From an uncultured Dehalococcoidia bacterium (GTDB lineage: Bacteria; Chloroflexota; Dehalococcoidia; Lucifugimonadales; UBA3495), in contig OY282494.1 in assembly GCA_958296385.1 (NCBI GenBank), positions 2,748,981-2,812,980 of the forward strand: a DNA stretch of 64,000 nt, given 5' to 3'. A model generated the notes under the pieces. The model made no database searches. It saw nothing but the letters and a program-made list of their open reading frames with translations, and was not told where the DNA came from. Shown in pieces: positions 43,160-52,093 of the stretch. The position numbers and the translations under genes were made by a program. Numbering within the stretch: the first letter of the stretch is position 1; each line of letters opens with the position of its first letter.

Positions 43160-44638
43160 CTACCGCCCCGGCTGCCGCGCCAGCAGCGCAAACCACCCGG
43201 CGGCGATGGCGGCGGTGGCCGCTCCGATGCGAAACACGTCCCGATAGGCCAGCAGGAACGCCGCGCCCGCCGTTGCGCCGCCGCCGCTCCCGCCGGCGTA
43301 GTAGTCGTTCAGGACGGCGAATATCGCTCCCACCACTGCCACGCACAGCACCGTTCCCGACGCCTGCGCCAGCGACATCGCCCCCGACGCCGTGCCGTAG
43401 CGTTCCGCCGGCACACTGCCCAGCATCAATGCGTAGGCCGCCGACTGGAACCACCCGACGCCCAGCCCGACTACCGCAATCGCCGCCGCCGGATGCCAGA
43501 TTGCCGATTGCCCGTCCAGCTGCGACATCGCCAGCAGCCCCACCGCGACGCCGGCCAGCCCCACCGCTCCCACCGGACGCACGCCCCAGCGGTCGCACAG
43601 CCACCCGCCGGCCGGCGAGGACACGATGTTGCTGGCCGACATCGTAGCCAGCATTATCCCCAGCGTCACCGGCCCCCGCCCCAGCGAGTCGGTGACGTAA
43701 AACGGAAAGATGAACCAGATGGCAAACTGCGAGAAATGGCCCAGGAACATCGCGACGGTTGCCGTCTGAAAGCCTTTCAGCCGCACCAGCGCGCCGGGCA
43801 GCATCGGCGATTCGGCCCGCCGTTCCACCCGGATGAGCGCCCCCAGCAGCAGCGGCGCGGCCACCAGCAGCGCAATCACCGCCGGCGTTGCCCACCCGAT
43901 GGCCTGCCCCAGCCGCAGCCCAATCATCAGGCACAGCAGCAGCGACAGCGCCAGCGCCGCCCCCAGCAAGTCAAACCGCTGCCCCCGGCTCCGGCCTGGT
44001 CCGTCCTCCAATCCCGTCGCCGCCAAACCCGTCGCCGCCAACCGCCCCGGCACGGCCACTATCCCCACGGCCAGCGCCAGCGCCGTCAGCGGAATCCGCC
44101 CGGCGTACACCGCCGGCCAGTCAAACACCGCCACCAGCGGCCCGGCCGCCAGCGTGGACGCCACCATCCCCAGCGCCAGGCAAGCCGACGTAAAGCCCAT
44201 CGACAGGCCCCGCCGGTGTGCCGGAAACACGGCGGCGGCGATGGCCGGCGCCGTGCTGTACAGGCACCCCGTCCCCAGCGCCTGCAACACCCGAAAGCCC
44301 ACCATTACCTCCAGCGTGGGCGACAGCGACAGGCACACCATCGCCGCCAGGTAGGTAACCGTGCCAAAGATGTACACCATCCGCAGCCCGAAGCGGTCCG
44401 CAAACGCCCCCGCCCCCAGCGCCAGCCCGGCCCGCGTGGCGATGAACACCACGATAACCCACTGCACCGCGGCCAAATCGGTGTCAAACGCATCCCGGAT
44501 CGCCGGCAAAGCCACGTTCACCGAGAAATCCAGCGACGCCAGCACCATCCCCAGCGCCGCCGCAGAGCCCATAAAAATAAGACGCCAACGCGGCCAGGAG
44601 GCCACCACAGCGCCAGCAGCATCTCGTGAGGCGGACAT
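43160..44638 (-). CDS. MFS transporter, DHA2/EmrB-QacA type
   Basis: A 492-aa, ~14-helix major facilitator protein, probably a proton-driven exporter. Characteristic parts: helix 1 with LDFSVNVALPAIRDAF, the A-motif loop ADRFGLRMVYIFG, motif C-like GMVASTLAAGPLVAVFDWPAVY, and a second-half ADRWG-like loop (LCDRWGVRPVG). The substrate is unknown. The start is placed at 44638 because TATACT (44651-44646) ends 7 nt upstream. No local regulator. Confidence 0.9.
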   Translation of the reverse strand: MSASRDAAGAVVASWPRWRLIFMGSAAALGMVLASLDFSVNVALPAIRDAFDTDLAAVQWVIVVFIATRAGLALGAGAFADRFGLRMVYIFGTVTYLAAMVCLSLSPTLEVMVGFRVLQALGTGCLYSTAPAIAAAVFPAHRRGLSMGFTSACLALGMVASTLAAGPLVAVFDWPAVYAGRIPLTALALAVGIVAVPGRLAATGLAATGLEDGPGRSRGQRFDLLGAALALSLLLCLMIGLRLGQAIGWATPAVIALLVAAPLLLGALIRVERRAESPMLPGALVRLKGFQTATVAMFLGHFSQFAIWFIFPFYVTDSLGRGPVTLGIMLATMSASNIVSSPAGGWLCDRWGVRPVGAVGLAGVAVGLLAMSQLDGQSAIWHPAAAIAVVGLGVGWFQSAAYALMLGSVPAERYGTASGAMSLAQASGTVLCVAVVGAIFAVLNDYYAGGSGGGATAGAAFLLAYRDVFRIGAATAAIAAGWFALLARQPGR

Positions 44639-44645
44639 CCCCCGC

Positions 44646-44651
44646 AGTATA
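44646..44651 (-). promoter_or_regulatory. -10 box of the MFS transporter gene, leaderless spacing
   Basis: TATACT on the minus strand ends exactly 7 nt before the ATG at 44638, too close for a ribosome-binding site. The mRNA would begin at or next to the start codon. No good -35 hexamer is seen at the expected distance. Confidence 0.5.
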
Positions 44652-44749
44652 ACCAAAATACGCGCCAAGCATAATAGGCCCCTTGCCCCCTTTCCGTCGT
44701 TCTGAACGCCGGATGCGTATTCCGGGCCGGGCGCCGTATCCCGGTAGGT

Positions 44750-44755
44750 TACAAT
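44750..44755 (+). promoter_or_regulatory. -10 box of the signal peptidase-like gene, leaderless spacing
   Basis: TACAAT ends 6 nt before the ATG at 44762 and faces away from the divergent MFS promoter about 100 bp away. There is no ribosome-binding sequence between box and start, again pointing to a leaderless transcript. Confidence 0.45.
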
Positions 44756-44761
44756 TTAAGT

Positions 44762-45229
44762 ATGTTCGGCTGGCTTTGGGCGATGATTCACGCGGTTGGG
44801 GCGCTGTTGCTGCGTTCCCATTTTGTGGTGTGGGGCGACAGTATGGCCCCCGCGCTGCATCATGGCGACGTCGTCCACTGCATCCCGGCCCGACTGTCGC
44901 TGGCCCGCATCCGGCGCGGCTCCCTGGTCGTGGCAATCTCTCCGGGGCGCGCCGAGCGTATCGTAATCAAAAGGGTCGCCGCCCTCCCCGGCGAGCGGGT
45001 GCAAATCCGGGATGACGGTTTTATTGCCATAGCGGAACCATCCGCAGTCCCCTCTGATTCCGGCTGGACTTGTGCCGCATCCGAATATTTCCTGATTGGC
45101 GATAACTTGGCGCAAAGTTCCGATAGCCGACGGTACGGCCCGGTAGGCGCCGGCGATATAATCGGTTGCGTTTGGCTGACCGTTCCGGCCCACCGCTGGC
45201 GACGCAAAGGCGCCCGCCAATACCGTTAA
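44762..45229 (+). CDS. Signal peptidase I-like S26 family serine protease
   Basis: A 155-aa membrane-anchored protease of the signal peptidase I type. An N-terminal helix (about 5-22) precedes VWGDSMAPALHHGDVV, with the catalytic Ser in GDSM near residue 27, and IVIKRVAALPGERV with the catalytic Lys near 70. The C-terminal box is LIGDNLAQSSDSRRYGPV (family: GDN...S.DSR.fG.v). It probably cleaves signal peptides or a dedicated substrate; whether it is the main LepB is not known. Confidence 0.9.
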   Translation: MFGWLWAMIHAVGALLLRSHFVVWGDSMAPALHHGDVVHCIPARLSLARIRRGSLVVAISPGRAERIVIKRVAALPGERVQIRDDGFIAIAEPSAVPSDSGWTCAASEYFLIGDNLAQSSDSRRYGPVGAGDIIGCVWLTVPAHRWRRKGARQYR

Positions 45230-45280
45230 ACCGCCCTATGCATCCCGCTTTCCCCGATAACAAACTTTGACTGATTACAA

Positions 45281-46315
45281 ATGTCGTTTGAAGCAGCGCT
45301 AATCAAAGCGGCGCGCTGGGCCACCCGCAACCGGCGCCTTTTGCGGATACGGCCCATCCGGTCCCTGCTGCATCTGCGGCGGGAGATTCAGCGCACGGCC
45401 CAACGACGGCGCGGCCTGCGCGTCTTTCTGGCCATCCTGGCCGTCGTAACCCGCAACGACGCCCAGCAGATGATTGCCGGCGTAGCCTACTACGGCGTCC
45501 TTACCCTGGTGCCAATCTCTTTCGGCGTCCTGCAAATCCTCCAGGTCCTGCTCGGCTCCGACCGCACCAGCCAATGGTTCGGCCAGCTGGCCGCCTCCAT
45601 CCTGCCCCGGTACATCGACCTGCCCCTGATACTGTCGCTGCGCGTCTCCACCGGCGCCGGCCTCACCGCGGCCCTGGCCATCATCGGATTAACGTGGGGC
45701 TCCATAAAGCTGTTCGGCTCCGCCGGCGCGGTAGTCAACCGGATGTGGGGCATTGAGCCGACGCAGCTCGGCGGCATCGCCCGCCTGCGCGAGTACCTGT
45801 TTATGAGCGGAATCGCAATAATCCTGCTGATTTCCAGCGTGCTGAGCTACCTGGCCACCCCGCAGTCGCTGCCCGAACTGCTGAACAACCTGCGCGTATC
45901 CGACCCATCAGACACCTTGTATGCCCAGGGCTGGTGGTCAGATTTGCTGGCCGCATTGCTGGCCTTGTCGCTGTCGTCCGGCGCGTTCCTGCTGGTGTAC
46001 CGCTACGTGCCGGAGTGGTCGGTGCGCTGGAAGTGGGCCGCCATCGCCGGCGTCCTGGCCGGCATCGGATTCCAGCTGGCCAACGAGGGTTTCGCCTTCT
46101 TTCTGGCCTACCTCGCCCCGCCCCACCTGTCCTACGGCCCCCTGGCCGGCGTGCTGGTATTCCTGATGTGGATGTTCGCCTCGGCCATGATTCTGGCCAT
46201 CGGCGCCGCTTTCACCGCCTACGCCCAAAGCGTGTACGACGGCAACGGCCCCAAAATCCAGACCGGCTGGTTCCTGCGCGGCGAGGGCGACTCCGGCTCC
46301 TTCACCCGCCACTAG
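45281..46315 (+). CDS. YihY/BrkB family membrane protein
   Basis: A 344-aa inner-membrane protein with about six helices. Family hallmarks: the QMIAGVAYYGVLTLVPISF helix near 60-78, LTWGSIKLFGSAGAVVNRMW, the loop with VPEWSVRWKWAAIAGVLAGI, and the final SYGPLAGVLVFLMWMFASAM helix. The family was once called RNase BN in error; its role is unknown. The N-terminus is highly basic. It follows the signal peptidase-like gene by 51 bp. Confidence 0.9.
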   Translation: MSFEAALIKAARWATRNRRLLRIRPIRSLLHLRREIQRTAQRRRGLRVFLAILAVVTRNDAQQMIAGVAYYGVLTLVPISFGVLQILQVLLGSDRTSQWFGQLAASILPRYIDLPLILSLRVSTGAGLTAALAIIGLTWGSIKLFGSAGAVVNRMWGIEPTQLGGIARLREYLFMSGIAIILLISSVLSYLATPQSLPELLNNLRVSDPSDTLYAQGWWSDLLAALLALSLSSGAFLLVYRYVPEWSVRWKWAAIAGVLAGIGFQLANEGFAFFLAYLAPPHLSYGPLAGVLVFLMWMFASAMILAIGAAFTAYAQSVYDGNGPKIQTGWFLRGEGDSGSFTRH

Positions 46316-46360
46316 CGACGCCGGCCCGCATCCCGCCGCCGGCCGGCCAACCGCCGGCCG

Positions 46361-46630
46361 TTACAGCTTCCAGAAACTGCCCACCTGACACACGATGTCC
46401 ACCTTGTTGATGGACTCCGCCGGCCAGCCCACCATATTGAGCCAGTCCTCAAAGTGCGCCTGCTCCACGGCCTCGCACTCCGTTACGAGCTTGCCATTCT
46501 CCAAATCCCCGTACACCTTCAGGATGGTAGTACGCCGGTCCGGACGCCACTTCCGCACGGCGTCAAGTTTGCCCCGGAAATCCGCTTCGGTGATGCCGGG
46601 TACGTTGTGGACAGCGATAAATCGGGCCAT
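46361..46630 (-). CDS. Small DUF4242-like alpha/beta protein
   Basis: An 89-aa protein with ferredoxin-like alternation: FIAVHNVPGITEADFRGKLD, then a strand (TTILKVYGDLENGKLVTECEA), and a C-terminal helix with FEDWLNMVGWP followed by VDIVCQVGSFW. The pattern resembles DUF4242/SCO4226-like proteins, some of which bind nickel; no His cluster typical of that is evident. The start at 46630 (MARFIAV) has GGAG about 11 nt upstream. Confidence 0.65.
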   Translation of the reverse strand: MARFIAVHNVPGITEADFRGKLDAVRKWRPDRRTTILKVYGDLENGKLVTECEAVEQAHFEDWLNMVGWPAESINKVDIVCQVGSFWKL

Positions 46631-46693
46631 AGTGCGTTGCTCCAAGCGTAAGTCCGGGATAAATCCCGGATGATGCCGGAATAAATCCGGCGG

Positions 46694-47257
46694 CTAGTCG
46701 GCGGCGGGCGGTACGAAAGGATAGGGAATGGGTGGCCCATCCCGCAGCGGCAGCGCCACCGTAGCCGTGCCGGGCATACTCTCGATGCCGTCCTGCGTCT
46801 TCATCCCGATTTCCAGCTCCACGAAGCCAATCTGCTCTTTCTCGTACTTGCTGGTAACCCGCCCCCACATAATCAGAATGTCCCCCGGAACCAGCATCGC
46901 CCGGTGTTCAAACCGCGCCTTCCACGGCCACCCGTTGGGCAGCGTCCAGTCCTTCAGATACTGCGGCACCACGCTCTGTTTCCACGACCCGTGCACCAGA
47001 ATGCTCGGATTGCGGTCGTGGTTCAGCCCAAAGTCCAAATCGTAATGGATCCGGTGGAAGTTCTCGATGGCCGCGCTCCACCGGAAAAGATGCGTTGGCG
47101 TGGGCTTATAGACGTACTTGGGCAGCTCGTCGCCCTCGTTCACGTCCTCATAGTAGATTTGAGCCTTCCGGCGCAGCCCGTCCGCGTCCGGACGCTCGTT
47201 GCGCCGCCAGATTTCCTCCGGCTCCATATTCAGCAACTCTTCAAGCGGGGTACTCAT
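46694..47257 (-). CDS. MaoC-like hotdog dehydratase, C-terminal half type
   Basis: A 187-aa hotdog protein. The hydratase-2 active-site pattern appears as RWSAAIENFHRIHYDLDFGLN (Asp and His in R-I-H-Y-D) and is followed by PSILVHGSWKQS, the usual substrate-pocket strand. It probably forms a two-subunit hydratase/dehydratase with the 47.4-kb gene, which has the complementary N-terminal type. The start at 47257 is preceded by AGGAG about 8 nt upstream. Acts on an enoyl- or hydroxyacyl-CoA-like substrate, identity unknown. Confidence 0.8.
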   Translation of the reverse strand: MSTPLEELLNMEPEEIWRRNERPDADGLRRKAQIYYEDVNEGDELPKYVYKPTPTHLFRWSAAIENFHRIHYDLDFGLNHDRNPSILVHGSWKQSVVPQYLKDWTLPNGWPWKARFEHRAMLVPGDILIMWGRVTSKYEKEQIGFVELEIGMKTQDGIESMPGTATVALPLRDGPPIPYPFVPPAAD

Positions 47258-47298
47258 CCTGGTATCTCCTGCTGGCGGCCCCAACGCCGCCCGGATGC

Positions 47299-47380
47299 GG
47301 AATGTTCAGATGCGAAATGTCCAACTGAATAACGTTCAATTGAGCGGAATGTCCAATTGAATGGATAATGTTCAATGATG
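47299..47380. repeat. Short degenerate direct repeats between the two MaoC-like genes
   Basis: About five imperfect copies of (A)ATGTYCAAYTGA lie in 82 bp: AATGTTCAGATG, AATGTCCAACTGA, ACGTTCAATTGA, AATGTCCAATTGA and AATGTTCAATGA. They are AT-rich within a GC-rich region. They could be binding sites for a regulator of the dehydratase genes or a slippage product. Confidence 0.6.
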
Positions 47381-47399
47381 GCCGGCGCCGGCGTCCCTG

Positions 47400-47963
47400 C
47401 TACCGCCGAATCGTTGACGCCCGCGTGATGCACAGCGTAACGTCATCCTGATTCCAGTAGCGGGTTTCCCGGGTGATGATGAGAAACGGCGTGCCGTCCC
47501 GCCCCAGCCGCTCGCGAATATCCGAGTAGCGGTTCTGGAAAAAGATAGTATCGCCGATGCTCGGATAAGCGTACACCTCCAGCTCGTTGCCGGCGTTCAG
47601 CACGCGCACCAGATTAGTCGGCACCGGCGGCAGTTCGCCGGGCCGGGCCACCGAACCGATGCCGTCCGATTCCGGGTTCTCCTCAAAAGCGGCCGTTATC
47701 GGGTCGCCCTGGTCGGGCCGGATGCGGCTGGCCAGATAACTGACCATAATCGGAGGGGCAATCAGCTCGCCATAGCGGGTGGACTTGGCGAACTCATCAT
47801 CCCAATAGCGCGGGTCCGGGTCCATCAGGGCCTGCGTGAACCGGCGCATATACTCGCCATCCACCACCCCCCAGGACTCCACCACCTCCCCGCTAACGCC
47901 AATCATAGCCTGCACCGCCGGCGTCAAAGCGGGCGGATGTGTCTGCTGCTGCTGCTGAGTCAT
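47400..47963 (-). CDS. MaoC-like dehydratase, N-terminal (FAS1-like) domain
   Basis: A 187-aa protein of the MaoC N-terminal type. The segment AMIGVSGEVVESWGVVDGEY, then RRFTQALMDPDPRYWDDEFA and YGELIAPPIMVSYLA, is the standard layout (residues ~15-75), and the C-terminal strands include GDTIFFQNRYSDIRER and RETRYWNQDDV. It lacks the D-x4-H catalytic pair, which the partner gene supplies. A poly-Gln stretch (QQQQQT) begins the protein. Divergent from the glycosyltransferase gene across a 208-bp gap in which I see no clear promoter. Confidence 0.82.
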   Translation of the reverse strand: MTQQQQQTHPPALTPAVQAMIGVSGEVVESWGVVDGEYMRRFTQALMDPDPRYWDDEFAKSTRYGELIAPPIMVSYLASRIRPDQGDPITAAFEENPESDGIGSVARPGELPPVPTNLVRVLNAGNELEVYAYPSIGDTIFFQNRYSDIRERLGRDGTPFLIITRETRYWNQDDVTLCITRASTIRR

Positions 47964-48171
47964 ACTGCGCTGCTCCGGAATCAGTCTGGCAAATCAAACA
48001 GCGGCCCAACACCCCAGCCAGCGCCGCCGCAACCCCCCAAATGTAGCGCAGCCCAGCCCGATAGTCAATCCGAAACGCGTCACCCCACCGCCTGCTATTC
48101 TAAAATCAGCCCGGCAAAGGGAATGATAGAATTGCCGGGACCAAAACGGGTTCCCCCCTGAACAACCTCGC

Positions 48172-50154
48172 ATGAGCATCCCCACCCCCTCAATCCCCAT
48201 CCGCATTACCCCGCAGCGGCTGGCCCTGGCGGCCTTTGTCTGCCTGCTGCTGGTGGCGGCGGGGCTGCGCTTCTATGGCTTGCCGGGGCATTATCTGTGG
48301 AGTGATGAGGCGGTTGCCGCTAATATTGCCGACGGTGCCCTCACCGAGGTAATCCTCGACACGCGCCGCTATAACTCATCGCCCATCCTGTACCCCCTGG
48401 CGTTATGGGTGGTGCAGAAAGTGGACGTCTCCATATTCAGCGTCCGCGTCCTGCCGGCCACGGCCAGCGTTCTGACCGTGGCCGTGATGCTCTTTCTGCT
48501 GCCCCGCCTCGGGGTCAGCCGGTGGGCCGCCTTTCTGGCCGCCCTGCTCACCACGCTTTCCGTTGAAGCAATCCGGACCGCCCAGGATGTGCGCGAATAC
48601 TCCATTGACGCCTTGCTGGCCGTGCTGCTAATAGCCGGTTTGCTGTGGTATCTGCGGGACGGGCGCAAATCCCTGCTCTGCGTTGCGCTGTTCCTCGCCC
48701 CGCTACTCCAGTACGGTTTGGTTCTGTTCGGCGTCGCCGTAATGGGCGCCGCTATAGTTCTACCCTCCCCCTCGACTTTGGGGACGCCGGAACGGGATTC
48801 GCAACGGAGTTGGATTCGTAATTGGTTAAGGCAGCGCGTCGCCCTGGTCTGGCCGGCGGCCTGCTTTATGGCGGGGAGCGCCATCAGCTACGTAGTCACC
48901 GTCCGCTATCAGTGGCAGGAAGGCGGATTCGGCTCGGCTGGCTATTTGCAGTCCCTTTACTATCAGGGAGAAATCGCTGCGTCCGCTATATTTGAGTTTG
49001 CAGTTGACGGCATTTGGAGTTTATTGACGTATCATCTGCCGGAGGAAGTGGCGATAGCCGCGATTCCCGCGTTCGCGATTCTCCTGATTGCAGTAGTCGC
49101 CAGCAAGTTTCAGGGACATTTTCAATCCAGCCCTATCGCGGTTTTATTTTCGCTTTGCATCGTAATTTCCGTCGGCGCTGCTGTGCTGGGAATATATCCC
49201 ATTGGCAGCATTCGCGCAGTCATCTATCTGGGGCCGATTATTTTCCTGGCGGCCGGCGTCGCCGCCCATACGACGGCTGGCAGTCTGGCCGCGCTCACCC
49301 GCCAGCAGTGGCTGACGCCGACGCTCACCATCGCCGCCGCCGCCGCAATACTGCTGGCGGCCCGCGCGGATGCCCTGCATCGGGAATCCTACTGGCCGCT
49401 CTACTCGCCCCGGGACAACGGCGGTGCAATTGTTGCCCTGCTGCAAGAGCGCGCATCAGCCGAGGATGTGATTTATTTCGGCCACCGTATGCGACAGGTT
49501 ATGAATTTCCACCAAAGAAGCCAAATCGGGGAGGTTGTGCTGGATGTAAAGGCAATCTGTCGTCGGCCTCGGCCCGAAACGTGTTTCCCGGAAATGATTG
49601 CCGCCGTCACCCCGCCGGCCGACCTGAGCAAACTCTGGCTGATCTCCGAACATCCCTGGCACACTAGCGGATCTGAGTTGCGCGTGCTGCTGGCGCTGGC
49701 GGAGCACGTCACAATCGAGCATATCGTTTCCGGCGGAAGCCCTAATCTTTATCTGATTCAGGATACGGCAGCCTTGATTAAAATCGCCGCCGCTACCGAT
49801 ATGTTGCGCAACATCAAGCCGGTCTTGCCTGATCAGCCGCCAATTCGCTCCACCTTTGACATCTATCACAGCGCGGATTTGCTGATTTATCACAAGGAGC
49901 CGTGCCGCGCCGAGGACGTTCAGGAACCCTTTTTCCTGCATATCTACCCGGCAGAGACCGGCGATTTACCCCCCCACCGCCGGCAGCACGGCTTCGATCA
50001 CCTCGACTTCGTCTTCCCCGACTACAGCCTTCCACTGCACGAGGGCTGCTTCGCCCTGCGCGCCCTACCCGATTACCCCATCCTCCGCATCAACACCGGC
50101 CAATACAACGCCGCCGGCCCCCTCTGGGCAGTCAATATCAACCTGGACGAATAG
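48172..50154 (+). CDS. GT-C glycosyltransferase-like membrane protein with extra C-terminal domain
   Basis: A 660-aa multi-pass protein of the PMT/ArnT (GT39) type. Helix 1 leads to RFYGLPGHYLWSDEAVAAN with the first-loop acidic pair Asp45-Glu46; EAIRTAQDVREYSIDALL matches the R..q.aReY segment of this superfamily. About ten helices follow, then a soluble part. The last ~115 residues (STFDIYHSADLLIYHKEPCR to LPDYPILRINTGQY) are the same domain as in the paired membrane proteins at 35.9-39.7 kb. It probably transfers a lipid-linked sugar on the outer face of the membrane. No ribosome site is evident. Confidence 0.85.
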   Translation: MSIPTPSIPIRITPQRLALAAFVCLLLVAAGLRFYGLPGHYLWSDEAVAANIADGALTEVILDTRRYNSSPILYPLALWVVQKVDVSIFSVRVLPATASVLTVAVMLFLLPRLGVSRWAAFLAALLTTLSVEAIRTAQDVREYSIDALLAVLLIAGLLWYLRDGRKSLLCVALFLAPLLQYGLVLFGVAVMGAAIVLPSPSTLGTPERDSQRSWIRNWLRQRVALVWPAACFMAGSAISYVVTVRYQWQEGGFGSAGYLQSLYYQGEIAASAIFEFAVDGIWSLLTYHLPEEVAIAAIPAFAILLIAVVASKFQGHFQSSPIAVLFSLCIVISVGAAVLGIYPIGSIRAVIYLGPIIFLAAGVAAHTTAGSLAALTRQQWLTPTLTIAAAAAILLAARADALHRESYWPLYSPRDNGGAIVALLQERASAEDVIYFGHRMRQVMNFHQRSQIGEVVLDVKAICRRPRPETCFPEMIAAVTPPADLSKLWLISEHPWHTSGSELRVLLALAEHVTIEHIVSGGSPNLYLIQDTAALIKIAAATDMLRNIKPVLPDQPPIRSTFDIYHSADLLIYHKEPCRAEDVQEPFFLHIYPAETGDLPPHRRQHGFDHLDFVFPDYSLPLHEGCFALRALPDYPILRINTGQYNAAGPLWAVNINLDE

Positions 50155-50330
50155 TCCGGCCGGCATCGTCGGCACACCTTGTAACGACAATGCGGCAGCC
50201 CCCGTCTGCTACTCTGCCCCAAGTTGACGTAAACCAGCCCGCCCCTTAAACTCCGCAGGGTAATCCGGCACGGCCCCGGGCATATCGGCCCACCGCCCAT
50301 CAACCTACCCCAACGGAGAAAAATACGGCT

Positions 50331-52049
50331 ATGAAGTTGCAGATTATGTCTCCCGCCGCCGCCCGCGTGGATTTCAAGGTGCCCCCGGCGCCCCGTCTGG
50401 AATCCCTTGCTGGCAAGACCATCGGCCTGTACAACAACATGACCGGCGGTGCTGATGTTGCCGTGAACCGCGTTGCCGAGCATCTGGAACGCCGTTTCTC
50501 CGACGTCAAGTTTGAGCGCTACGGCGGCAGCCTCCGCGATGGCCGCCCGGCCCTGAGCCGTGGCACGCACATTGACGACGACGAAGCCGCCCGCATCGCC
50601 AACGAAGTTGACGCCATGGTCGGCGCCGCCGCCCATTGAGGCGGCTGCACGTCGTGGCTTGCCCACGACATGGTTGCTATGGAGAAGGCCGGCATCCCCG
50701 CCGTGGGCATCGCCGCCCGCAGTTTTGCCCGTGCCTGGCAGTCCTGCGTCGACGGCTGGGGGCAGCCCGCCGCCGCTTTCGTCACCATCCCCCACGCCTG
50801 CACCGGCCAGCAGCCCGACTACATCTGCAAAATGGTCGATGAGCAGATTGACGACATCATCCTCGGCCTGACCCGTCTGGCCGCCTCCCCCGACCGCTCC
50901 GGCATGAGCAGCGCCGCATCCGAGCTTTTCACCGTCACCCTGGACGACTCCCCCTGGGGTCTGGACGGCGTGAACCGTTTCATGGAGGAACGCGACTGGA
51001 GCGACGGCCTCCCCGTAATCCCGCCCACGCCGGCGGCGGTCGAGGCCATGCTCAAAGGCACCCGCCGCGACCCGCAGGACGTCGTTATGGTAATGGAACC
51101 CGGCTTTGGCCTGGCCACCGTCGAGAAAATCGCCGTCAACGCCGTCATGGCCGGCTGCGCCCCGGAGCAGCTCCCCGTACTGCTCGCCGCCATCGAGTGC
51201 ATCGCCCAGCCGGAGATGAACCACCGCGATATGCAGGTCTCCGGCCACACCGAAGCCCCTCTGATACTGGTCAACGGCCCCGTCGCGCAAAAAGCCGGCA
51301 TCAACTCTGGCACCTCCGCAATGGGGCCAGGCGTCGTCAACAAGCCCAACACCGCCATTGGCCGCGCCCTCCGCCTCTGCCTCATCAACATCGGCTACTG
51401 CAAGGCCGGCGCCGGCGACCCCAACTTTATCGGCCTCCCCACCAAGTTCGGTATGTGCATCGCCGAGAACGAAGCCGTATCCCCCTGGCCGGCCTACCAC
51501 GTTGACCAGGGCTACCGCCCCGACGACAGCGCCGTTACCGTCGTAACCGTCACCGGCCCCACCGACATCCTCGACGCCGCCTCCCGCAGCCACCACGACA
51601 CCCTGGCGAACATTGCCGCCATGATGTTCTACCGTCACGCCGGCGGCGGCAGCTGGATACGCGGACGCCAGACCGCCCAGGTCGGCCACACCAACCAGCA
51701 CGTGCCCTACCAGGGCCCCTACCACCCCATCATGCTCAGCCCCTCCCGCGCCGTCATCCTCGCCGAGGCCGGTTACAGCAAGCAGGACACCCAGCAGTGG
51801 CTCCACGAGAATTGCCGCGCCAGCCTGCAAGACGCCATCGGCAACCGCCCCATCCCCACCGACGCCAGCGGCAACTGGCAGGCCCACCCCGAATTGCAGC
51901 ATCTCGCCAACGACCCCGACGCTACCATCCCGGCCCTGGAAAGCCCCGAACAATACCTGCTGTTCGTCACCGGCGGCTCCACCCACTACGCCAACTTCTT
52001 CTACGGCACCTACGGCATCGCCACCCGCCCCGTAGAGGATGTGACGTAG
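50331..52049 (+). CDS. UGSC-type selenoprotein, read through an in-frame TGA (Sec103)
   Basis: Two open stretches (50331-50639 and 50640-52049) share one frame and are split only by TGA at 50637-50639. The junction reads AAAH-TGA-GGCTSW; in the UGSC family this position is selenocysteine or cysteine in a U/C-G-x-C motif followed by TSW. Translated with Sec the protein has 572 aa: an N-terminal alpha/beta domain (SLAGKTIGLYNNMTGGADV), the U-G-G-C loop at 103-106, GIPAVGIAARSF, and a C-terminal domain opening with DGLPVIPPTPAAVEAML. The start has GGAG ~15 nt upstream. A hairpin follows the TGA. A plain nonsense mutation is the alternative. The function is unknown, probably redox. Confidence 0.82.
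50648..50672 (+). promoter_or_regulatory. Candidate bacterial SECIS hairpin
   Basis: A perfect 7-bp stem (GTCGTGG 50651-50657 with CCACGAC 50663-50669, loop CTTGC) starts 12 nt after the in-frame TGA, with two more pairs beyond a mismatch. Position and size fit a bacterial selenocysteine insertion element, which lies just downstream of the UGA within the coding region. The apical features of E. coli fdhF are not strictly conserved here. Confidence 0.55.
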
Positions 52050-52093
52050 AGGTAGCGTTTCGCTTTTAGGTGGTTTAATCAGCCCTCCCACCT

